From contig NZ_CP155551.1 in the NCBI RefSeq assembly GCF_039679125.1, positions 558,001-622,000 on the forward strand: a DNA stretch of 64,000 nucleotides, written 5' to 3'. Positions within the stretch are counted from its first letter, which is position 1, and the number at the start of each line of letters is the position of its first letter. Source of the stretch: Blastococcus sp. HT6-4 (GTDB lineage Bacteria; Actinomycetota; Actinomycetes; Mycobacteriales; Geodermatophilaceae). Below, piece after piece: positions 27,069-33,862 of the stretch. The position numbers and the translations under genes are program-made. The notes beneath the pieces were generated by a model. It was not told the origin of the DNA and did not search any database. It saw nothing but the letters and a program-made list of their open reading frames with translations.

Positions 27069-27737
27069 TCAGGCCCCGGCTGCCCGCTCGGCGTCCTTCT
27101 CCGCCTGCTCAGCGGCTTCCTCAGCGGCCTCCTCGGCCGCCTCGCGAGCGGCCTCCTCGGCCTCCTCGGCTGCCTCACGGGCGGCCTCCTCGGCTGCGCG
27201 GAGCGCCTTCTCCTGCTCCTTGGCGGCTTCGCGGGCGGCCTTCTCGGCCTCGCGAGCGGCCTCGCGGTCCGCCTTCGCCTCCTCGCGGGCCGCCTTGGCG
27301 GCCTCGCGCTCGGCCTCGCGGGTGGCCTTGGCCACCGTGCCCTCTCCGCGGCTGTGGTCCGCGGCCGGCCCGCCCTCGGTGGGCTCCTCGGTCTCGACGG
27401 CCTCCGTCTCGACGGCCTCGGTCTCGACGGCCTCGGTCTCGACGGCCTCGGTCTCGACGGCCTCGGTGACCTCCTCGGTCTCGTCGGCGTCGACCGCGAC
27501 GCTGTCGCCGGACGAGTTCTCCGCGACCGTGGCGACGTCGGACCCGGTCACGTCGAAGGGCGTCACCGTCTCGATGGCCGACGCGACGGCGTCCTGCACC
27601 GGGGCCGGCAGCGCGCCGGCGGCACCGGCGCCCGTCACGCCGGCGGCCGCGATACCCAGGCCGGTGGCCACCTGCGCGGCGGTGCCGGCGCCGGTGATCT
27701 TGGCGATGGCGACGGCGAGTCCTTCAAGAAGTGCCAT
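27069..27737 (-). CDS. low-complexity Ala/Glu coiled-coil protein (222 aa)
   Basis: Function unknown. The N terminus is hydrophobic and Gly/Ala-rich (MALLEGLAVAIAKITG, then a GLGIAAAGVTGAGAAGAL stretch, about 1-60) and may be membrane-associated. A middle acidic part holds five exact AVETE repeats encoded by 15-bp DNA repeats (27391-27465). The C-terminal 100 residues are Ala/Glu/Arg/Lys heptads, a long charged helix like TolA or histone-like tails. The ATG has no strong ribosome site (AAGGGAACAG upstream). It has neighbours of unrelated function. Confidence 0.7.
   Translation of the reverse strand: MALLEGLAVAIAKITGAGTAAQVATGLGIAAAGVTGAGAAGALPAPVQDAVASAIETVTPFDVTGSDVATVAENSSGDSVAVDADETEEVTEAVETEAVETEAVETEAVETEAVETEEPTEGGPAADHSRGEGTVAKATREAEREAAKAAREEAKADREAAREAEKAAREAAKEQEKALRAAEEAAREAAEEAEEAAREAAEEAAEEAAEQAEKDAERAAGA
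27391..27465. repeat. five 15-bp direct repeats inside a gene
   Basis: Units of GTCTCGACGGCCTCG (first one ends in C) start at 27391, 27406, 27421, 27436 and 27451. They keep the reading frame and encode AVETE five times, so copy number can vary without breaking the protein. Confidence 0.95.
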
Positions 27738-27844
27738 GGATCTGTTCCCTTCGAACGTGCACCGCGGGCGCGGCGGTTCGAACGGGTATCGGCATCCGTC
27801 GGAGGCGGCTGTAGCCGTGCGAGCGGATTCCCCCGATAGAGGAA

Positions 27845-28675
27845 CTAACCGGTGGGGAGATCGGCCAGGTGCTCGGCGTACGTGCGCGGCGGCCGCCCCA
27901 GCAGGCCGGTGAGCACCCGCGGGCTGCCGGTGAACCCGTGCGCGCGGTACCAGTCGAACATCGCGACGCGGCAGCGGCCGGCGTAGCTGCCGTCGTCCGT
28001 CGCTGCGACGTCGACGGCGGTGACCGGCCGCCCGGAGTGGCCGGAGAGCAGCGCCGCGACGTCGGGTGCGGTCAGCTCCTCGGGCCCCACGGCCTCGAAG
28101 GTCCCGCTGTCCAGCCCGTCCTCGGTGAGCAGCACGGCGGCCGCGTCCGCGACGTCCCGCAGGTCGACGAAGGACTGCGCCTGTTCCAGACCCCAGGGGC
28201 TGGGCAGCTCGCCGCTCGCCACGGCTCCGGCCAGCTGCCCGTCGAGGTTGTCGGCGTAGGCGCAGGGCTGCAGCACCCGCCACCGTGCGGCCGTCCCAGC
28301 GACCGCGCCGTCGAGGGCCTCCTCGACCCGGTCCTTGGCCGCGTGGTGCGGCATCGCCCGGGCCTGCGGACGGAGCACCGAGTGGTAGACGAGCCGGGGA
28401 ACCCCGGCGCGCGCGGCGGCGGTCAGCACGGCGGGGGCGCCGGTCGCCTCCGCCGGGTCGAAGTTGGGCCAGATCAGGTAGAGCGCATCAGCGCCGGTGA
28501 ACACCCCGGACAGGTCGCCGGTCAGGTTCCCGAGGACGACCTCGGCGCCGAGCCCGTCCAGCTCCGGGCGCGGCCGACGCGAGGGGACGACCGCACGGAC
28601 CGACTCCCCCCGGGCCAGCAGGGCTCGGACGACGGCCGTGCCGGTGGATCCGCCGGCGGCGGTCACGACGATCAC
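27845..28675 (-). CDS. NmrA-like NAD(P)-binding protein (276 aa)
   Basis: Atypical short-chain dehydrogenase of the NmrA/HSCARG type. The nucleotide-binding motif is VTAAGGSTGTAVVRALL. NADP-type Arg residues follow in RRPRPE, and LVYHSVLRPQ replaces the catalytic SDR Tyr-x3-Lys. A sensor or NADPH-quinone-reductase role is possible. The GTG overlaps the stop of the upstream oxidoreductase as GTGA, so the two are co-translated. Confidence 0.85.
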   Translation of the reverse strand: MIVVTAAGGSTGTAVVRALLARGESVRAVVPSRRPRPELDGLGAEVVLGNLTGDLSGVFTGADALYLIWPNFDPAEATGAPAVLTAAARAGVPRLVYHSVLRPQARAMPHHAAKDRVEEALDGAVAGTAARWRVLQPCAYADNLDGQLAGAVASGELPSPWGLEQAQSFVDLRDVADAAAVLLTEDGLDSGTFEAVGPEELTAPDVAALLSGHSGRPVTAVDVAATDDGSYAGRCRVAMFDWYRAHGFTGSPRVLTGLLGRPPRTYAEHLADLPTG

Positions 28676-29667
28676 AGGACGTCGGCCGCCTCGACGTGCC
28701 GGACCCCGAGCTGGTCCGCGGCCTGGCCGAGGACGTCCTGCACGACGAGCGTGTCGGCCAGCGGCATCACGGCGCTCTCGGTCCGCCCGGCCCGCAGGCA
28801 GTCGGTGACCTCGACGAGCTCGTGGGCGTACCCGGCTCCGGTCTGCGACCGGGTCATCGTCTCCGGCTCGGCGCCGGCGCGGTGCAGCACGATCGTCTGC
28901 GGGTGGTGGAACCGGGGGACGACGTCGATCCACCCGGTCGTCCCCACGACGCGCGCCGTCCCCGGCAGGGCGTACCGCAGGGAGGTCGTCAGCGCGGCGT
29001 TGCGGCCGTCGTCCCAGCCCAGCAGGATCGCCGCCTCGGCGTCGGCCCCCGAGGGGAACAGGGAGCCGGTGGCGACCACCCGGTCCGGGGTGCCCAGCAG
29101 CATCTGGGCGAAGGACACCACGTACACACCCAGGTCGAGCAGCGCGCCGCCGCCCAGCTCCAGCGCGAACAGCCGGTCGACCGGGTCGTACTCACGGGCG
29201 ACGCCGAGATCGGCCTGCACGGAGCGCACCTCGCCGATGGCGCCGTCGGCGATCAGCTCCTGGAGCGCGACGACGGCGGGCTGGAAGCGGGTCCACATCG
29301 CCTCCATCACGAAGGTGCCCGTCTCCCGTGCCAGGTCGACGACCTCCGTGGCGCCGGCCGTGGTGGCGGTGAACGCCTTCTCCACGAGCAGCGCCTTGCC
29401 CGCCCGCAGGGCGGCCAGCGCCAGGGCGTGGTGCTGCGGGTGCGGGGTCGCGACGTAGAGGACGTCGACGTCGGGATCGGCGATGATCCCGGCGTAGGAG
29501 CCGTGGGCCCGCTCCATCCCGTGCCGGCGGGCGAAGGCGTCGGCCCGCTCCTGCGACCGGGACGCGACGGCGACCGCCCGGGCGCCCGGCACGACGGCGA
29601 AGTCCTCGACCACCTTCTCCGCGATGCGGCCCGGCCCGACGATGCCCCAACGAATCTCTCCGGTCAC
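28672..29667 (-). CDS. Gfo/Idh/MocA family oxidoreductase (331 aa)
   Basis: NAD(P)-dependent dehydrogenase, often of sugars or inositols. The Rossmann start is RWGIVGPGRIAEKVV; the family EKP motif appears as VEKAF (Pro replaced by Ala), which may alter cofactor stacking. The C-terminal domain has GGGALLDLGVYVVSF, the usual GGGxLxDxGxH block with Val in place of His. The GTG at 29667 lies 7 nt after TACCGT, a leaderless pattern. First gene of a two-gene operon. Confidence 0.87.
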   Translation of the reverse strand: MTGEIRWGIVGPGRIAEKVVEDFAVVPGARAVAVASRSQERADAFARRHGMERAHGSYAGIIADPDVDVLYVATPHPQHHALALAALRAGKALLVEKAFTATTAGATEVVDLARETGTFVMEAMWTRFQPAVVALQELIADGAIGEVRSVQADLGVAREYDPVDRLFALELGGGALLDLGVYVVSFAQMLLGTPDRVVATGSLFPSGADAEAAILLGWDDGRNAALTTSLRYALPGTARVVGTTGWIDVVPRFHHPQTIVLHRAGAEPETMTRSQTGAGYAHELVEVTDCLRAGRTESAVMPLADTLVVQDVLGQAADQLGVRHVEAADVL

Positions 29668-29793
29668 CGGGACGACGGTAGTGCCACGCCCGGCGACGTC
29701 AGCCCTGGGCTGCAGAAACGGGCCGGTATGGTCTCGCTGCCCCGTGGGCGGTTCGAGCCGGCGACATGGGTCACGGAGACGAGAGGTCAGGTA

Positions 29794-30705
29794 GTGGAGC
29801 GGGAACCCGGGGCGCCGCCCGGCCGGCGGCTGAGCCGACGCGCGTTCATCGGCATCGCGGCCGGGGGTGTCCTGGCGGGGTGCGCGACCCGGTCCTCCGA
29901 GGGCCGTCCGACCGCAGGGGACCGCTCCCGGCCGCCACGCAGCGGCACGCCCGCCCCGCCGCCGAGCGCCGAGCCGACGACGCCCGCGCCTCCCCGCGAG
30001 GTCACACGGGCCGAGATCGTCGCCCGCCATGCCGGGGTGGCGCCCGTCGCGTGGGGGCTCGACGTGCCGGGTGTCGTGAACCGGTTGCCCACGCAGGACC
30101 GCGTCGTCGCCCTGACCTTCGACGCGTGCGGTGGTGGGCGGGGGAGCGGCTACGACGCCGCCCTCGTCGACACGCTCCGGGCGACGCGGACCCCGGCCAC
30201 CCTCTTCCTCAACGAGCGCTGGGTGCGTGCCCATCCGGAGATCACCGCGGAGCTGGCCGGTGAGCCGCTGTTCGAGATCGCGAACCACGGCACCGCGCAC
30301 CGGCCGCTGTCGGTGACCGGCAGGTCGGCGTACGGGATACCCGGGACCGCGAGCGCCGGTGAGGTCTACGACGAGGTCTCCGGCAACCGGCGGACCCTGA
30401 CCGGAGCGACCGGCGTGGCCCCCAGGTTCTTCCGGTCGGGCACGGCGCACTACGACGACGTCGCCGTGCGGATCGCGGGTGATGTCGGGGAGACGGTGGT
30501 GAACTTCGACGTGAACGGGGACGCGGGGGCGACCCTCACCCCGCACGGCGTGGCCGCTGCTCTGGAGTCCGCGACGCCCGGCTCGATCGTCCTCTGCCAC
30601 ATGAACCAGCCCGGCTGCGGTACGGCGCAGGGCGTGGCGACCGCGCTGCCACGGCTGGCCCGGGCGGGGTTCCGGTTCGTCCGGCTGTCCGACTACCTGG
30701 CGTAG
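29794..30705 (+). CDS. NodB-type polysaccharide deacetylase lipoprotein (303 aa)
   Basis: Predicted secreted carbohydrate esterase 4. The N terminus has SRRAFIGIAAGGVLAGC: a twin-Arg start and a lipobox with Cys at about 33, then a Pro-rich linker. The NodB domain starts VALTFDACGGG, so the usual TFDDG metal Asp is Ala-Cys; the HxxxH metal pair is NHGTAH. Later blocks are PRFFRSG and IVLCHMN. The changed first motif resembles a subfamily of deacetylases rather than a dead enzyme. GTG start with GAGAGG upstream. Confidence 0.85.
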   Translation: MEREPGAPPGRRLSRRAFIGIAAGGVLAGCATRSSEGRPTAGDRSRPPRSGTPAPPPSAEPTTPAPPREVTRAEIVARHAGVAPVAWGLDVPGVVNRLPTQDRVVALTFDACGGGRGSGYDAALVDTLRATRTPATLFLNERWVRAHPEITAELAGEPLFEIANHGTAHRPLSVTGRSAYGIPGTASAGEVYDEVSGNRRTLTGATGVAPRFFRSGTAHYDDVAVRIAGDVGETVVNFDVNGDAGATLTPHGVAAALESATPGSIVLCHMNQPGCGTAQGVATALPRLARAGFRFVRLSDYLA

Positions 30706-30755
30706 CCGCGGGGCGTCCGGTGCCTGTCGGCCGGGGGACCGGCACACTGCTGGTC

Positions 30756-31031
30756 GTGGCCGTCCTGATCGACACCCCCGTCTGGCCGTGGCGGGGGCGG
30801 TTGTGGTCGCACCTGGTCAGCGACGTCTCCTACGACGAGCTGCACGCCTTCGTCGCGGCCGAGCTGGGCATCCCGCGCCGGGCGTTCCAGGGCGACCACT
30901 ACGACGTCCCCGAGGAGCTGTACGCGGTCGCGGTGGCGGCCGGCGCCCAGCCGGTCGAGTGCCGGGAGCTGCTCAGCCGGCTGCTGGCGGCGGGGCTCCG
31001 TCGGCGGAAGCGCGCGACCGCAGCAGGGTGA
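30756..31031 (+). CDS. DUF4031 protein (91 aa)
   Basis: Small actinobacterial protein of unknown function. The DUF4031 signature fills it: VLIDTPVWPWRGRLWSHLVS, then SYDELHAF, IPRRAFQGDHYDVPE. The GTG at 30756 lies 7 nt after CACACT (leaderless pattern); a GTG at 30720 is also open. Its 3' end overlaps the convergent HD-domain gene by 59 bp. Confidence 0.8.
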   Translation: MAVLIDTPVWPWRGRLWSHLVSDVSYDELHAFVAAELGIPRRAFQGDHYDVPEELYAVAVAAGAQPVECRELLSRLLAAGLRRRKRATAAG

Positions 31032-31629
31032 GCTCCGCGGTCAGGTTGGCGCGCGCCACCGGTTCCCACTCGGCCGCGGCGGGCAGCCGGTAGAGCCGGG
31101 GGAGGGCGAGCAGCCGTTCGAGGACGGCGATCCGCCCCGCGGTGAACTCCTCGTCGGAGAGGTGCCCGTACTCGGCCCGCACCGCCGACGCGTAGCCCGC
31201 GTAGGCCTGCGGTGGGCTGGCGAGCACCGCCAGATCGGCGTCGCAGAGGGCCGCGCCGCCGGCGTCCCCGGGCGCCGGGTCGTGGGTGGCGGTCAGCAGG
31301 ACGAGCCGGACCACCTCCTCGGCCCGCTCGTCGGGCACCAGCCCGCGGAGCCCGGCACGTGCCCGGGCCGCGCTGATCTCCTCGTTGTCCGGGCGCCGGG
31401 GGTCGTAGACGACGTCGTGGTACCAGGCGGCCAGCCGGACGGCGTCGGGATCGGGCACGTCGGTGACCAGCCGGTCGAGCAGCCCGAGGACGGCGGCCAG
31501 GTGCGCGAGGTCGTGGTAGCGCCGGTGCGGTTCGCTCCACGCGGCGACGACGGCGGCCCACTCGGTCCGGGAGATGGGGGAGTCGCCGGCGAGCGCCGCC
31601 CACGCCTCGAAGCCGACCGGGCCGCTCAC
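30973..31629 (-). CDS. HD-superfamily phosphohydrolase (218 aa)
   Basis: Predicted metal-dependent phosphohydrolase of the COG4339 type. Metal ligands are in RYHDLAHL and AAWYHDVVYDP, with a later LTATHDP His-Asp. Substrate unknown. The GTG overlaps the stop of the peptidase gene as GTGA, giving a two-gene operon. Its last 59 bp run opposite the DUF4031 gene. Confidence 0.85.
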   Translation of the reverse strand: MSGPVGFEAWAALAGDSPISRTEWAAVVAAWSEPHRRYHDLAHLAAVLGLLDRLVTDVPDPDAVRLAAWYHDVVYDPRRPDNEEISAARARAGLRGLVPDERAEEVVRLVLLTATHDPAPGDAGGAALCDADLAVLASPPQAYAGYASAVRAEYGHLSDEEFTAGRIAVLERLLALPRLYRLPAAAEWEPVARANLTAELTLLRSRASADGAPPPAAG

Positions 31630-32891
31630 CGGACCCCGCAGGTGCGCAGCGCCAGCAGGGCGAAGACCCGCGCCGAGGTGACCAGCTCGGCGACCGGCAC
31701 CTGCTCGAGCGGGCCGTGGGCGAGGTGCAGGTCGCCGGGGCCGTAGTGCACCGTGGGGATCCCGGCGGCGGCGTACAGCCGCAGGTCGGTGCCCGCGGCG
31801 ATCGCCCGCTCCGGGGGTGGTGGCCCGCCGGCGTCCTCGACGGCCGCGCGGACGTCGCCCAGCAGCGGGTGCCCGGCCGGCAGCCGGCCGCTGGCGAAGG
31901 CCCCGCCGGTCCAGGTCAGCCGCACCGGGCGCGCGGCCAGCCACGGGTGCCCCGCGGACAGCTCGGCCAGCCGGGTCTCCAGCGCCGCCCGCGCCGTCTC
32001 GACCGGTTCGCCCACGCGCACCCCGTAGCGGCCCTCGGCCACCAGCCGGTCGGGCACGGAGCTGGCCCAGTCGCCGGCCCGGACGCGGCCGATGGAGATC
32101 CCGTAGGGGAAGGGGGCGTCACCGAAGCGCGGATCGGGGTCGCGTTGCCGCTCGGCCTCGAACGCCAGCAGGCCGGCGTGCACGTACGTGAAGAGCTCCA
32201 CCACGCTCACCCCCCGGTCGCGCATGGCGGCGTGGGCGGCGTGGCCGCTCAGCTCCAGCCGGAAGGTCAGCGCCCCGGCGTGCGCCGTGACGACGGCCTG
32301 CGCGGTCGGCTCCGGGATGACGCAGCGGTCGCCGGTGTGGCCGCGACGCAGGGTGGCCCACGCGCCGAGGCCGCCGTCCTCCTCGCCGACCACGCCGTGC
32401 AGCGCGAGCGGCCGGGCCAGGCGCACCCCCGCCGTCCGCAGGGCGTGCACGGCGGCGAGGCAGGCGACCACGCCCGCCTTCATGTCGCAGGCGCCGCGGC
32501 CGTGCACGGCGCCGTCGGCGATTCGGGGGACGAACGGGTTCCCGGACCACAGCCCGGGATCCCCGGGCGGGACGACGTCGGTGTGCCCGGAGAGCACGAG
32601 GGCGGGTGTGCCCTCGCCCCCCACCGTGCCGACGACGCCCCACGCCTCGCTCCGCGCCACCTCCTGGCCGGGGGCGTCCGGGGCGCTCGCCGCCTCGGCG
32701 AGGTCGATCGGCCAGCGGTCGACGGCGCAGCCGAGCTCCTCCAGCCAGTCGCCGAGCAGGTGCTGGACCTCGCTCTCGGCGGCCGTGCCGCCGATCGACG
32801 GGACGGCGATCATCGCGCACAGCCGCTCCACGGACCAGTGCTCGTCGACGGCGGAGAGCACGCGGGCCTCGACGGCGGTGAGGTCGGCCAT
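31626..32891 (-). CDS. M20 family ArgE/DapE-type deacylase (421 aa)
   Basis: Zinc-dependent amidohydrolase or peptidase. Metal residues are in LSGHTDVVP, HGRGACDMKAG, VVGEEDGG and a C-terminal HYGPGDLHLAH. The dimerisation domain lies between (about 190-300). Similar enzymes act on acetylornithine or succinyl-diaminopimelate, but isolated copies have varied substrates. The ATG at 32891 lies 6 nt after CAGACT (leaderless pattern). Coupled to the HD gene. Confidence 0.88.
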   Translation of the reverse strand: MADLTAVEARVLSAVDEHWSVERLCAMIAVPSIGGTAAESEVQHLLGDWLEELGCAVDRWPIDLAEAASAPDAPGQEVARSEAWGVVGTVGGEGTPALVLSGHTDVVPPGDPGLWSGNPFVPRIADGAVHGRGACDMKAGVVACLAAVHALRTAGVRLARPLALHGVVGEEDGGLGAWATLRRGHTGDRCVIPEPTAQAVVTAHAGALTFRLELSGHAAHAAMRDRGVSVVELFTYVHAGLLAFEAERQRDPDPRFGDAPFPYGISIGRVRAGDWASSVPDRLVAEGRYGVRVGEPVETARAALETRLAELSAGHPWLAARPVRLTWTGGAFASGRLPAGHPLLGDVRAAVEDAGGPPPPERAIAAGTDLRLYAAAGIPTVHYGPGDLHLAHGPLEQVPVAELVTSARVFALLALRTCGVR

Positions 32892-33207
32892 GGCCGGAGT
32901 CTGGCACGTGCCGCAGCGGTCGCCCCGTGGCCACGGCGTCGGACTGTGACGGGAAAAGTGCCTCGGGGACGGGTGTCGGGCCGGGGAGCGCGGGTAGCCT
33001 CGAGAGCGTCCGGGCCGGGTGCATCGTGCCCCCGGGTGCCATTTGGTTACGCCTTCACGGACTACCGCCCCGACTTCGGTCGGGGGCCTGGAGCCGTGTT
33101 GTGCATCTCGCCGCGAGGCGGCCGTCATCCGGTCCGGACCTCACTCGCAGAAGCGCTCCCGCCCAGCAGGGCGGGAGCGCTTCTGCGTCAGGTCCGGTGC
33201 GCCGTGG
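32892..33207. other. gene-free stretch of 316 bp
   Basis: No supported gene. It holds the minus-strand promoter hexamer of the M20 gene (32898-32903), a 7-bp hairpin with TTCG loop (33068-33085), and the long hairpin 33147-33186. I see no tRNA or riboswitch signature. Confidence 0.6.
33147..33186 (-). terminator. 18-bp perfect hairpin
   Basis: Arms 33147-33164 and 33169-33186 pair without mismatch around AGCA. It lies 22 bp past the stop of the DUF6458-like gene on the minus strand and is the strongest hairpin in the window. No T tract on either side. Confidence 0.82.
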
Positions 33208-33435
33208 TCAGTAGCGCTCCTCCGTGGTGCGGTGGCGGGCCGGTGCGGCGTCGTCCCGGGTCGTGCGGCGCTCGCGGGGTCCCCAGACGGCCAGCTCCAG
33301 GACGACGCCCAGCGCACCGGCGATCATCAGGATCCAGCCGACCACCTGCAGGTCGATGCCGCTGACGTCCACGCGCAGGGCGAAGGTGAGGATCGCGCCG
33401 AGCGCGAGCAGCACGATGGCGGTTCCGAGTCGCAT
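33208..33435 (-). CDS. DUF6458-like membrane protein (75 aa)
   Basis: Two membrane segments (TAIVLLALGAILTFAL and VVGWILMIAGALGVVLEL) joined by VDVSGIDLQ, which is the family signature, then a basic hydrophilic tail. Function unknown; widespread in actinobacteria. The ATG has GGAAGGGAG upstream on the minus strand. Followed by a very strong hairpin. Confidence 0.85.
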   Translation of the reverse strand: MRLGTAIVLLALGAILTFALRVDVSGIDLQVVGWILMIAGALGVVLELAVWGPRERRTTRDDAAPARHRTTEERY

Positions 33436-33668
33436 GGCGAACTCCCTTCCTCTCGGTCCGCGGGCAGGACCGGCGGCGGTCGCCGCGGGGCACCGGTGCC
33501 CGGGCGGCCGGTGGCGAACCGCCTCAGGACGCGTTGTCCCCCGAACGTGTGCCGTCTGAGGCCCCTCAGAGCCGGATCGGCGTCCGGACCTGCCCGGTCG
33601 CCCGATGCCCGGGCCCCCGCCTCAGCACGACCGTTGCTCTCGTCCGCACCGACGAGGGAGGAACGGCC

Positions 33669-33800
33669 ATGACCCTGCACTACCCGAACCCCGGCCTGGA
33701 GGCCGAGCTCGACTACCGCCGGGACGTGCTCCGCGCGCTCGCCCGCGGCACCCGCACCCGGCGGGGGCCGTGGATGCGCCGTCGCCGGCGTTCGCGCTGA
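33669..33800 (+). CDS. 43-aa basic small protein
   Basis: Short gene with a clear ribosome site, GGGAGGAA 6 nt before the ATG. The N-terminal half (HYPNPGLEAELDYRRDVLRAL) is acidic-amphipathic and the tail is Arg-rich (TRRGPWMRRRRRSR). Function unknown. It lies 62 bp before the LuxR-type regulator. Real gene status rests on the ribosome site and codon pattern. Confidence 0.6.
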   Translation: MTLHYPNPGLEAELDYRRDVLRALARGTRTRRGPWMRRRRRSR

Positions 33801-33862
33801 GCGCACCCCGGCGGAGCGGAGCCGCCACGGTCCTGTCGGCCCCCCGTGCCACGATTCCGGCC

